From NCBI RefSeq assembly GCF_043641665.1, contig NC_092184.1, forward strand, positions 22,271,108-22,335,107: 64,000 bases of DNA. The letters are read 5' to 3'. Positions within the stretch are counted from its first letter, which is position 1. Each line of letters begins with the position of its first letter. Of this stretch, positions 46,312-59,920 are shown piece by piece. This DNA is from Enoplosus armatus. Its lineage: Eukaryota > Chordata > Actinopteri > Centrarchiformes > Enoplosidae. A program made the translations under genes and the position numbers. The notes beneath the pieces are model-generated. The model had not been told where the DNA came from. It did not search any database and was given only the letters and a program-made list of their open reading frames with translations.

Positions 46312-46729
46312 TCGACACCGGCAAAACTGCCTTGTGTTTAGGCAATATTTACCTTTCAAAATAAAAGCGTAGAATTTGTCCGCTTTAAAAGACAACGTGA
46401 ATTTCGAATACAGAGCCCAATAAAACGACAAAAGATAGGCGATTAATGATTTTAATGTCATATAAATACGTAATGAAATCCTACCACACAAATATAATAT
46501 TTAATGATGTATTGCTTTAGATAATATAACATTTTACTTTATTTCGAAAAAAGTACGGACCGGATATGTGTCAATAAATCTGTTTAGCTTGACAAGAGCG
46601 GGGCAACTAAGCAACGACCAGAGGAATAACCTCGGGAGCTGGGCGTACTGTAGTTCCTGCCCAAAATAATGTCTGGTGTCCCGGTTCTTCAGTCTCCGAG
46701 GTGACCGAGGTTGAGCAGCAGCAGCCGGG

Positions 46730-46792
46730 ATGGCGCTGGTCACCGTCCAGCGGTCGCCGACACCGAGCACTACCTCCAGCCCCTGTGTGTCT
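46730..46792 (+). CDS. ssh2: ssh2 coding exon 1
   Basis: It has 21 codons, starting at an ATG in strong context (CCGGGATGG) and ending at the donor TCT|GTAAGT. Exon phase is 0 at its end. The preceding GC-rich leader and the NRF1 site at 46302 suggest a TATA-less promoter between about 46300 and 46700. Confidence 0.92.
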
Positions 46793-48795
46793 GTAAGTAT
46801 CGGTGAACTGCTTTGACATTTTGGCTCAGTTTCGTTAATCTGCCACAGCCAGACTACCGTTACCGTTAGCCCAGTTTTCACTGCTCGGGATATATGTACA
46901 TGGGTGGCTAACTTAGCTGCTAGCATCACACTGTAACCTAAAAGTAGCCTCTCACAGATCTGCAGAGTGATGCAGGTTTGTCTTCCAAGTTATTCCGCTT
47001 TGCGCAAAGTTAACTGGCTCAGTTTCATATTAAAGGTGTCAAGTTTTTGCAAACTAACTTCCACTTAGCTTAGTAATGTTAGTAGTTAACCTAACGTTGG
47101 AGCTCGTTTGCTAACTCCCTTCCTCCCCCAAAGTCATTTCAGAGCCAAGACAAACTAAAACGTTTATTTTCTTCCGCAGTTTGAATCAGCAGTAATAGTC
47201 ATTATTGGTTCAGTTTGTTCTATGATTATAAACGTGGGATGTGCTGCCTTCTGTGCCAGTCATGTCAGCACCACATTTACAGACTGACTACTATTACCAC
47301 CGGTTAGTGGAGTGACAGTGAAGGGAGAGGAGCTGCCTGGAAAGCAGGTTAGTGTGACAGGCCCGTCAGACCCTGTAGGACGCAGTGGGACAGTCCTCTT
47401 ATCCCCTTTGACACTTTGAGGCTTCCCATGTCTATCTTCAAGCTCTTGACACGGACCCAGGCAGGGGTGATGGTGTGGCTGCCATAGATAAGACCTGTTC
47501 CCTGACCCAGGAATATGATAAATTGGCCGCAGTGATATTTGTGGGGGCTGATGCTTCCTAGTCCGTCAGACCGCCTTCTGAAAAGCCAGGATATTTTAGA
47601 ATAGAGCATATCTTGTGTCTGGAGATCTTGACCTCTGGTTAACACAGCAATGTGCAGAGTTCAGCCACATACAGCTCAATTTACCCTCAGTGTTTTGCAG
47701 TGACCTACTGTGTTCCAGGTATAAAGGCCGGTCTGATGTCACATGGGATGGCCATGCAAATTATAGAGAATGGATTAGGAAAATCCCCAGCAGAGAGATG
47801 GTCAGCAAACATCAAAATCCTATAATGGCTGGAAGTGGTTGCAGAACTATGCTGGTGGAGGGGAAAAATAAACATGAATTATTTACATACCTAAAAACAT
47901 CATTAGGCATTATTAGAGTTATTAAAGGGGCTGCAGCACGTGATGGCATTCAGTGCAGTACAGCTTTCATTTGAGTATGGCTATTGGAGATATTTGGACA
48001 CATATCCATTTAAAATCTTGACCAGTCCGTGCCAGATCAAAGAAATAGCACACATGAATTATGATTTTAAGCTGAATTTATAATTCTGAGACCCAGCATT
48101 GCAGGTTTGTAGCTTTGATGCGGTGAAAACGATCCCAGGCTGAGGTTACCAGCTGCTTGTCATGAGACCCATTTCTGATGGGAAGCAGCCATGTGAGCGC
48201 TCTTGTGAGATGTGTGGTGCTGAGAGGGGGGATAGGGGGCAGAAACCGGGGAGAGAGACGGCAGAACAGAGCAGTGTATGGAGGAAAGGGCTGGGGATGA
48301 AAGATGAACATTCATGAGAGGCACAGCTGGAATGCCATTGCCACTCACACATATCTGTGATAGGCTTTTTCCAGCATGCTGCCTCCTAAACCTTTTATCA
48401 GGGCTTTGGCAAATTAAACACAGGTTTCAGATAAATGATTAATTAATTGATTAATTAATACAGTTTGCAATGTACCTTCAGCACAGTGGGGAATAGCCAC
48501 CCTACAGTGGTAGTGTACAGTAATCTGCCTAGCAGCACACCAAATCCCCTGTTCTCATTGGCTATAAGACCACTCCCTACACATCTTTGCAGTGGAATGG
48601 TAACCATGGTGATCAGCCTGTACATTATATCCCAGCCACGGCCATTGCTTATTATGGTATGTTGTTTGATCACATATTGGAAGTATACAGCCCCTACCCA
48701 CATCAGTAATGTGTGTGTGAGTGCTTTGCAGTGGCGTAATGGTATACTGGTATCACATTTGCCTTTGAAATCTGCTGAGCTAGGCATTTTGTCAG

Positions 48796-48832
<37 letters not shown>

Positions 48833-51800
48833 TGCAGTAAGTGTTTGAGTCCACGCATGGACTCCTATTTCTCCTGTGTCACCATATTTTGTCCTGAAGG
48901 CAGGCTGATAGGCTGCTGATGCCGAGAGCATCATTCTGCCAGCTGCCTCTCCAGGCCTCATCACATCTGTGGAAGTAGACTCAGGAATAGATGAAAACTC
49001 TTCCTCCTCAAGCTTCTCCTGGCCGACTGCATCCAGCTCTCAGCCTAATCTTTCTCATCCATCATCATGTATCATCATAATTCATCGGCACCAGCATAAG
49101 CATCCTCTTTATTATTCAAATTCCCATGTCTGTGCCTATCCCAGTGCGTCCATCCATACTGTATGTATCTGGGGTTGTGTGTGTTTGTGCGTGCGTGTGC
49201 GTGTGCATGTTTTGGCCTGTTTAGTAGCCAGGATTGACAGATTGATGCCAAAGAGAAAGTTCCCTGAGTTTTGTGAGGGATTACCGAAACAGGCTGGGAT
49301 TAAAATTGTCTGTGTGTGCGTGTGTGTGGCGAACTGTGCTGGTTGCAGTGGTGGGGGAGGATGATTGCATTTTGGAAAAAGAGAGGCAGAGAGGGGAGGG
49401 CATGGACACTCAGTCTGTTTCAGCCTTATCCCTGGTCCCTGCTCTGAGCCTCAGTTAAAATGCCACGCTGACCCTGCCTCGTAGCTGAAGTCACAGATGA
49501 AAGGCTTGACGTGGCCGCCCTAGCCGCCAGCCAATTTAGCACTCTTTTAATGCAAGGTTAATTGAGTCTGACTCAGCGTGGGATGCAAATTGCCCCCCAA
49601 GTCTCTTTGGTCAATGTGATACAGTGTGTTCTTTCTGAAATGCTAGCTGCCGGTACAGGACCGATGTGAAGTGACTCAGGTAAATGAATAAATATTCCTT
49701 TTTCTTTGATGATGATGCTTTTTTCTGTCTGCCTCTCCAGGAGTCGGGCAGTGGTGAGGATGACCGTCGCTCCCAGCCCAGGAGGTGAGACCACTTCCTG
49801 TTTTGTCATACTCTGTCTCCAGTTTCCTGGAATAACTCTGTTCTTTCACACACTGTCATTCAATAGCGTGACTAGAAACTGTAAGTTGAGACTCAGGCCA
49901 CTAGGGGGAGACGGTACATCAGATTTACAGTGATTCTTAAATTACTGAACCACATTTTCTGTTACATTTCTTAACTGTTGCAACAACTGTTGTATTCATT
50001 TTATACAGTGCAGCACAACACTTCATCTGCAAAAGGCCAACTTACATGTCAAAATAAAACCAGTGCATCAATGCCAACAAAATACAAATCCCCATTATCT
50101 TTGCTTAAACCAAGACTGTAACAAGGAAAAGGAAGTGTGCCAGTTTGAGTCCACTGAAATTGTGTTTCCCATTAGTAAAGTTCAATTTCCTCCGCAGCTA
50201 ATTGAGTAGTATCCATGAAAACTCCCGTCATATAAACACAGTTAAACATTTCATTTTCTGCCTCATCTACTATATACCCAGTGCAATAAGCACCTTACCA
50301 CAACAGTAATGTCAAAGATAAAATACAAAATGTGAACGCTATTATAGCTTTGTTAAGTAAAGACAAATGTCTTAATACAACTAATATATGTCATTTAGGA
50401 ACTCATTTATAGATTATACTCATTAGTACATTTTACACTGTGGTTTGAGAGTACTTAATGTCATTTGAGGATTGTGTCGACGCAACTGAGAATTGGTAAC
50501 AAGGTTTACTTTAATCGTTTTCTTTAATGGCTTTTCATGCTGAAAACAAATAATGTCCTTGTGAGTAGTTTTGTCAATATTTGGTCAGTCCATTGATGTT
50601 GTAGTCTCGGGTTGATTTGCATGATTCCACCTGGTGGAGTAGATGATTTGCTTTTGACGTGTGTATCTGTATCTCCATAAAAGACGAGAACGTCACTACT
50701 GTTATTGTCCCTTTGTTTAGATGGCTCAGGTGTTATCATTGTGTGGTATCCTGGGCCAAGGCCCTCTACAGAATTTGAATGAAATCCATAGATTTTGCAG
50801 AGGACATGCTGAACACATGGGCGTATAACTACTGAACATGGAAACTTTGTCGTCACTATGCTGAAGGCTCAGAGTCTCTTATCACTTTAAATGTTATCCC
50901 TACGTTACAGTCTGTCCATGGAGACGCTAGCACAAAATCATTAAACAGGGAGTGGAACATCAAAGTCTATACAGCCTTTCCATCTTTAATGAACTTTGTA
51001 AGGGACTTTTGTGGACTAATCTAAGCTTTGATGTGCAATCTAAATAGTCTAGGTTTGTCATTTGATTTTTTTGTGGCTAGCTTTTTATGTATGTTATCGT
51101 ATTTTTAAGTTACCATTTTAACGTATTACTTTTGGTACTGTGTAATACAGCAGGTAACATTGCAGTAAGAATTGACAGATCCTACAGTGTTCAGCTGCGC
51201 ATAAGACTGTTCATATCCTGCCCTGTGAGGCCAGTGCAGACTGAAGGTCTGGTCTGAGTGAAACGTTGCCGTCCTGTCAGGAGGCTGTAGGCATCAGATG
51301 CAGAGTAAAACTGAATGTGTGGCACAAAGTATAGGATGTTTGTCAGAAACCCTGAGAAAACTGCTACCTGTCACCTGTGTCGTCTCAGCTTTGAACATTG
51401 GTGCTAAGAAGCAGGAAAGAGCTCCATTTTGTCAGAAGGAGATTGAACCTCTCTATTGCGTCATAATCTTTTTCTTTACCCTTGGGCTCTGGCTGTTGCC
51501 CAGGTTCACTCTCAGATTTCATTCATGTGTCTTCGACCCCTCCACATCACATGAGCCCAGTGAGACCTTGCCTGGCAAAATCAAATGCATCTGGAAAAAA
51601 GCTGGTCTGGCTCCGACTGGTCTAGAGTCGTTTGGAGGGTCAAAGTCTCCAGCCCTGAGCAGCAGGATAATGTGAACTAACTGTCAGGCTAAAGTAACTA
51701 TGATTCGATGTACATGCCTTGACTAACAAAGCCATGATATGAGTGAAGCGATTCTGAGCAGCATCTTGAACTGATTACATCTACAAATGACTCACAGTAA

Positions 51801-54800
51801 AGAACATCTTTTGGGGTGTTTTTGTGGTTACATATGTTTGCTAAGATCACCATTGTTGGACCTTCTGGTGGAGCAGAGACATCTAGGGGTGGGTGGTAAC
51901 TGTGTGCTTATACGGAATCTATACTACTGGATATGTAACAAGACAGAAAAGAAGTGAAAAAATGGCTGTTTCATTTGCTTTATTGTTTAATGTGAAAGGC
52001 TTTTCAGAAACGTCCTGCATCACACCTGGATATGGACTTGCACCAAAAACGAATCACTTCTTCCTCGGCCAGCGGGCTTACTTTCCACCTAATTTCATTG
52101 AAAAGTTGTTCGTTTTTGAGATATCCTCCTCACCAAAATAGGGACAAACTGCTCTGAAAGCATGGCCTCATTGGCGGCGGTAATAATATTGAAAACCAAT
52201 GATGAGCTCAGTTTATGATTGCAACTGGCCCAAGATGAGTGCTTCATGATGAGCTCCTATAGTGCATAAAACCTGGAACAGAGTGGAGTTTAACCCAAAG
52301 TGGAACGTACTAGAAAAGGTTTTATGCTATGTCACACATATCTGAACATTGAAACTTGGTGACATCACTCCTGCAAGCCTTTAACTCACCCCGATAGTGC
52401 CAAGAAGGACATGTGGTCCCAATTATCTGTTAGGTAATACAACAAAGCAGCAGCAGCTGGTGAAGTCATACCCACATATGCATGCACACACACACACACA
52501 CACATATAGTTTATTCCCCATACGCCTAACATCATTATAGTCTTGCTTTAACGTTTGGCTCAGGTACCTAGCTCGCCATTTGCTCAGCGTGAACACAAGT
52601 CCTCACACTCGCACAGACATGCAGGGTGCAGCCAAGGGCCTCGCTGAGTGACCCCTAATGCGTATTACATAAGAGCTGAGGTCCAATTAACTCCCCACCC
52701 CACATATGGATTTAGGTAGCAGTGCGGGATGATATATCGTATAAGGGCCACTGAGACTAAAGGGAGCTTTGGCTTTTGCAGTGCAGTGATATTTCTCACT
52801 CTGTCTCAATTCTCGCTCTTCTCCGAGTCTTTGTCTCTTTTCTCTTTCACTTATTCAGTCGAGTACACTCTGACTCACCCTGTATCTCTCCCTCTTATTC
52901 TCTCTCTGTGTGTGTCAACTTCTCTTTCACACAGACACACAGAAACAGCTGTCTGTACCCCCTGCACCACACCAATGAAGTATAACCTTACTGCAGTGCA
53001 ATAATGAATCCCTGCCACACACTATTGCCTCAGGACTGACACTGACTGTCAAGGACAGTGTTGGAGAAACTTTCTTTTTCTATCAAGAGTTACAAAACCA
53101 ACATTTGAAGGTTTTGCTCTATTCTAGATCAATCTTTAAGTGGTTGGAAAAATGGTGAAAACAGCCAATGAATGTTCTGCTGTGGCTGCTGAACAAAAGA
53201 GGTGCTTCCTACCCTTTTTGTGACTGTCTCCAGGGACATCATGTGACGTAGCATGGCTGTCAAAGGTTGCAGCGTAGCAAGATTGAAACATACTGACTGT
53301 ATGGTCAAATTTGTTTTTAATTTCCAAATGTAGGCCATGACCTTATGACTCACAGGGTCCACTTTTTCCAGTGATGTTCAGCTCAGTTATCTTTCTGACC
53401 TTGTCTGTCCATTTTCTCCCCGCTGTAGAGCATTTCCTTTTAAAGAATGCAATACAGGTCAGCTGAGGTTTCTGTTATACTGTAAGCTTTTGAATTATCA
53501 AATTATTTGAATAGCCGGCAGAATCTATTTGGGCGGCAAGAGGAACTGCTCTGTGAGAAATGACATGACTTAACAACAGCAGACCAACCTAGTTATACAT
53601 TCTGACACTTGTGGTGCAAGTCTCAAGCAACTGAATGTCTCACTGTTAAATATCCATGTTATGAACTCGTGCATCAGCTCTGACCCAGATGCACACAAGC
53701 AGAGCAGGTTCACCAGGCCAAGAACTTAATGAGTCTGCTATTAGAAGAACAAGAGGGGCAAGGTGCAGCAACGAACAGTCCTGAGACATGTGGAGACATG
53801 TCTTTTTAAGTTTATAAGCTGTTCTGTCATTTACACTCAACAGCAGATACCACACCTGCCTCCCGTCTTCCTGTAGTACACCTGTTCTTTAAACATGGAG
53901 TACTCCCTGTCCTAGATTAGTGACTAGGGGCATATATATCAGTTTCCCGCGGTTAAAAAGAGAGAGATATCTATCTATACAGGCATGTAGGACACAAAGT
54001 TATACATGCAGTATTTCATGCACAAAATGTAGGCTATTTGGCACAAAAGGGCATTGTGTGCAGAAAATGTGACACAGTCGTTTTTCCTGCAGAATTCATG
54101 AAGATTCATCCAGAAATGATGCATCTCATGTATGTTGTGTTACTCATTAAAATGGTAATCATGTGATAATTATAATCAGGCCAAATTAATTGTTAATTCT
54201 GTAAAAGTTGCTATAATGCACCAAATAACTGACATGCACATAAAACAATACATGCCACAGAATATTCATTTGCAAAATGCAGCACGTGTCCTTTAGCACT
54301 CCATTGTATAGAAAAGGGATTTTACTAACAAAATCATCCAACACAAAAATGTATTTGAGAACGTTACTTGTCTCAAACCCAAGAACAGATTTCCAGCTGG
54401 TGCTTATTAGCCGCGATACAGGACATGTTTGGTTACTGTAGGCTACCTCTGCTAACAGGTCTGTCTTTGTCTGTCTTATCTAGCTGTTAAGAAGGCTCCC
54501 TGTTTCTCCAAGGTTAAGTGCTCCTATCGCAATAGAGTGGGCTGAGCAGTTAGCAAACATTTGAACTTAAGGCGCTCTAGGCCAGCTGTTCTTTGCTTTG
54601 TTTTTCAATCCTGAAAAATATTTTTATGTTGGCTGTTTGGAGGTTTTTGAGGCCAAGTGTCTTTAGCCACCGCTACAACTCCATCAGTGTTAGTGAGGGC
54701 TTTACATTCAGCGTGATAGGCATTTTAAGATGGAAGATGGATATGTTTTTTAGTATATTTGAGTCATACTGTAGGCAGGATGGTAGGGCTCACTCATGGG

Positions 54801-57800
54801 GGGACTCCCATTCACACACAACTCCCTAACTACAGCACCCATTCCCATCAAGTGACAGAGGAAGACATGTAGCAGGGGACAATTGTGCAACTTGTCCAGG
54901 CCTCAGCCAAACACCACAACAGACTCTCATGTTTCCAGCCCACAGACAAATGAGTTCCCACTGAGTGCTGGTAAATGTGACGACGCTAAACAGAACCACA
55001 TGACAAGAGCGCTGGAGCTGCTGTGTGTGCGTGTGGATTTTGTGGTCACACTTGTTGGCAGAGATTATTGGACAGCCTGCCTTGTGGTGCAAGAGTTGTC
55101 GACAGGAAGGTGAGACGTAAAGTAAAGCGTGGTGTGACAGTAGGAATGCAGGTGTTTGTTTCATATGCGATGTAGGCAGCTCTGGGCAGAACACATGTGG
55201 AGTCTAGTGTTAAAACACACACTTACACTGTCACGTGTATTTGTTATCTACTTGAAATTGTATTCCTGGGATTGTAAAGCATTAGTAATATGATTAGTGA
55301 CATAGTTTATAATATCCCCCAGAAGTGATCTTATCAGTTATTGTGGTGATCATTTAGAATATGTTTTACAATAGCATTCTTGACTCAGTTAAAATGAGCA
55401 TTGATTGCTTTTGTCCAGTTGAGTTAAACAGAAGAAAGAAATAATAAGAAAGCATCAAGGAATTAGGTGACCAGGAGCCTGTCTTGCAATTCAGTCATGA
55501 AGAGAAAAATAAAAGGTGCAATTTTTAGCATTTGTTTCAAAATTCAATTAGTTAATTAATGTCATAGTCAGTTCAGAGGAGGAGACAACATAACAACACA
55601 CACTTGTTTTAAGGAGGCAGAGGAATCGTACAGCTGTCCAAAAAGTGTGTCTGTTGGTCAGAAATGTAGCTGGGTGAAAATATGAGCTGCATTGGCTAGA
55701 AATTATTAATCTGATCCATCCTTAGTCTCGGCCTAGTCAGTCTAGGATCAATAGCAAGTTCAGCTACAGTTTCCCCACAGCTCAGCTCATAGACCTAGAA
55801 CACGGCCATACTGTGCAGATTACAGTGGGTAACAATGGGCTGGAAAGTTTGAGAATACTGAGCCAAAGGTGTGTTGTTTAACAGTATACTTCAGAGTGTC
55901 CTATTTCTCAGTCCAACTCCCTATTGATGACGCCTCTGCTCTGGAAAACAGACAAAACATAAAGCAGGCATAAACATTGTAATAAAGCTTAGATCCCCTG
56001 TGTAGAGGTCATCTGCCACAGATGTTTTAGTTACATTTTAGGCTACTTGGCACAAGCTGGTGTGAATATGGTGAGGGCGGGCTGTAGTTTTACCATGTTT
56101 TTCAAATTGTTGGCACGCCAGTACAATATAAAATGCTTAATAGGCTATAAAATGAATCAAAACATTGTGTCCATCTGACAGCGCACATTATGTCCGTTGA
56201 TACTTGATATCCTTAATGTGAAGGGTTGTGTCTTCCCCAGACTTTCTTGACAAGACGGGTATATCTTTACTTAGATACTACAGGCATGCTGCTACGGCAG
56301 CTCAGTCTGGATAGCTTCAGCCTGTTTCTCATTTGTTCTTGCTCCTTATGTAACTCAACCACAAGGTTTGTGTCTTGGGAGAAAAGGGTGGAGAGGGGAC
56401 AAGTGAAGTGAGCTGCAAAACCAAAAGCCCATGTGGGTTTAATTGACTCTATTACATTAGCTTAATGAGCACATCCCCTGTTGACCCTGTTGTACTAGGA
56501 CAGCCAATCAGTTGTTGGGCAGCAGTTGATTCTAACAATATTAACTTAGTATTATTATTATTATTAAGATTATTAAAAGGCATTACCCTATACTCTGATT
56601 TGCAGTGTTACATAATCTTATCATGGATGGACAACCATGTGCCATGTTGTACCAAGAGTATGCAGCTTTTAACCAAACACTACAGGCAGTGAAGTTAGTG
56701 ATAAGCACACCCTCAGCCAGAGAGGAGGAACCACACAGTCTAATCACCTGCTGGAGTAAATACCTGCGTGGTGCCAGCGCTTTGTATACAAACTGCTCTG
56801 CTTCAGCAAGTGTCGATGCAGAGGGGCTGTTGGTGTGGGCGGTCGTACTTCCCTGTTGTCCTCATTGGCTCCCCACTTTTCCCAAAACCACATGTCTGCA
56901 GCTCCTCCCTGCTATGACTTGTCCGGTGAGAGTTTGACCGTAGTCATACGTCTCAGTACTGTACACGGTGAAAGGTGCAGACTTTTTTTTTTTTAACGGG
57001 GGTAAATAAGTAAATAACGGTACGGAAACTTATTTAAAATGGGACTCTCTTTTGCTTTATTGGGAAATCTTGGACAGCCGGGCGTTGCGGTCGGGAGCAG
57101 GGACACAGTGTGCTAGGTTTAGTGACTCTGCTGCATTTATTTCAAAAGAATTACGATTTGGAAACGTGTCTTTTTTGCGGTACCCATTTCGCGGAACATT
57201 TCGTCATTTTCTACTGTATTACGACCATTAACGCCCAAGGAAGTATTGCCGCCTCGAAATGACGGAGCACATGACTACTGGAGAGGAGTAAAAGTTTTCC
57301 CTCGGACCAAGAACACCTGACACCCTCCCTGTGCGCTCCTCCCGCCGGCATGACCCTCGGCGCGGTGTCCGGATCCGACAGCTCGTCGGCGGTCAGCTTC
57401 TGCTCCTGCTGCGGGGCCAAGATGGTGCCCTACTTCAGCGACGACGCGGTGGTGTCAAAAAATCAGATCAACCAGCTGTGAGTTTAAAAAGTGGCAAGTT
57501 GTGAACGGTAGATACACACTGAAGGAGACTGTACTTTGTGAGTGTTTCATACATTAAAACGCGTTAATAAATGAAGTATATATGACAGAGACAGACAGTA
57601 AAGGTGCCATGAAGTAAGAGGGTCTCCATTCACTCTAAAAACAACTACAGCACCTGATAACACGTGAACTTCACTTCAAGGAGGAATTAAACTGTGACAT
57701 TACTGTCTGCATTTTGAATTGTTGCATAGTCGATAGTCATATTGTTAAAACTGCATTTAAATAGGATGTATATCAGTGGAGCTAGTGGTGATAAAGTATG

Positions 57801-59876
57801 TTTTAACATTGTCACACTGTGAGTAAGCTGAACATTTTGCAACAGTTTTGCAATATCAGTGTTGAATGTATTTCCTGGTGACGTAGTAGGCTCTTACTCA
57901 TCATAGTGCCACTCTTTGACCTTACTAAGACATCATGGCTCTCCATGAAGTGTGAATCATACTACCTGTTTCACAGGTCCAGACACACTTTATAGAGGGA
58001 AGCCACATAGCTGATTTACTGAGATAACCGTACATCACCTGATCGCCATATCGCAAATGTTTGTGTGGTGTTTTTGTGCCTCCCTTTCTGTTTGTCCAAG
58101 GCTGGGATTTGCTTGTTTGAACATGTGAGTGTTTGGTGTGACGAAAATAGTTGTTGTTAAGTAGCCATTAATACCTTTTCGATAACGATAAAGGATAACA
58201 ACCTAAATAAGCCCGAAGAAGGCAATATTCTCAAGATTTTCTATGTTTTTGTATAAGATCTGGTGTTTAACCATATACCAACAACTCAGGCTAAAGTCTG
58301 AGGTCTCTGACTCATCGCAAGATAATGTTTCTTAGAGGCTGACCCAAACAAACTGGCCTGCATCCACTTGGCTTCAGACGCTTAGATTAGGAAAGCAAGA
58401 AACAAGCAACTGAATGTCAGTTTTAATAAAATCCTTAGGTCTCCTTGTACACTTCGATTAGGAAACCAGGAGTGACTGAATGTCACTTTTAATATAATTA
58501 AATAACAAATTAATTGGCTACACTGGAAATGCATGATTGGCCACTTAGCAGAGTCAGAATCAGAAATACTTTATTGATCCCCGGGAGGGAATTATACAAG
58601 CAGATATCCTCTGCAATTTATTATAGGCCCCTGTCCCCACAGGTCAGTAGACTGAGCTAAATATGATATATGTTTCTGGATTGTCTTAGTTGCAATGTAA
58701 TAGAGTTACCATTAATGCATCTTAGAGCGATCTTGTCTGATCTACAGCGTCTGCAGACATCAAGGCAAAGTGAGGGAAAGGCTTCTTTTTGCTTGAGAGA
58801 TGTTAAAGGATTCAGTTGACTTATACATGCAGCGAAGACAAATTTTCCCCTCAGGACAGATCAAAAGCTAGTCTGTACCAGTGTTTCCAAACTCTCATGT
58901 GGAGCCAGCTCAGATAAGCTTAACAAATTGGGTGTGAGGCATTGGGGGGGGGGGGGGGATTAAAAGATGGTGAAATAATACCCAATAATTTTAACCAAAA
59001 TCAATGTATTTAGCTCCAGCATCTGTGTTCTGCTGTTGTGTTTTGTAACATTTTCGTGCGGTCATTAATTGGTTGTGCTTGCATGAGAACTGGCCCTCTG
59101 TCGTGGTTTTCAGGAAAGTCAAGGACTGCCTGCACCTTGATTGCATTGTTTTTCAGCTGTCTTTCACGTGATTGTGTGGTGAGGTTATTGAGTAAACTGA
59201 ACATTTACTGTTTATTAGGGCTGCACCCAGTCTTTTAAGGAAATATTTTTTTATGTGAGTTTGCACAATGAAGGTTTATGGGAAGATGTTACTGCAAGAC
59301 ACACACACTGCGTACTGGCAGGCACGTGTGTCTACTAAATAGCAGCAGATGTGGGATCGTCTGACTTCCTGGTTTTGTGGGTCATATTGCACGATGCTTG
59401 TTTTGTTTTCATCAACACTCCTTTGTATTGCTCAGGATGGACAAGAGCCCTCATCACAACTCAGGGGATTTTAACATCCTGTGATTTATAGCACCTAGTG
59501 TGTGTACATGTGTAACGTTTGTGTACATAATGCCTGTTTATAGTTTGAACGCCTGTATGTGCCTTAATGTCAGCAGGACTCTTAATGTTTAACCAGGGTT
59601 TGAATAAGTAATTACAAGCCTTCAGGCTGTCCACTGAGTTAAGTGTTACCTGTGGCTAAATGGCATCTAAACCACCATTGTTATCCCACCAATTTTAGAA
59701 ATACCGGTAAACCCCTCTCTTCCGCTGCACCTGTGTGTTTGTGTTGCACGCGTGTTTTCCAAAGAAAACAGATAAGACTGAAACGTGACTAACTGAAGCG
59801 TGTGTTTAAGTGTTTGTGAGGGACTTCAGCAGCTGAACAGGGAAGTGGGCAGCTGGATATAGGACACTACTTATGC

Positions 59877-59920
<44 letters not shown>

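Noticed and set aside
46534..46929. 131-residue minus-strand frame
   Set aside because: Antisense shadow of ssh2 exon 1 and its promoter.
47349..47645. 98-residue minus-strand frame in ssh2 intron 1
   Set aside because: The composition looks protein-like but I recognise no family. It may be a transposon remnant. It is not called without a search.
51298..51675. 125-residue + strand frame in ssh2 intron 2
   Set aside because: No recognised homology, no clear acceptor/donor pair, and AT/CT composition like the surrounding intron.
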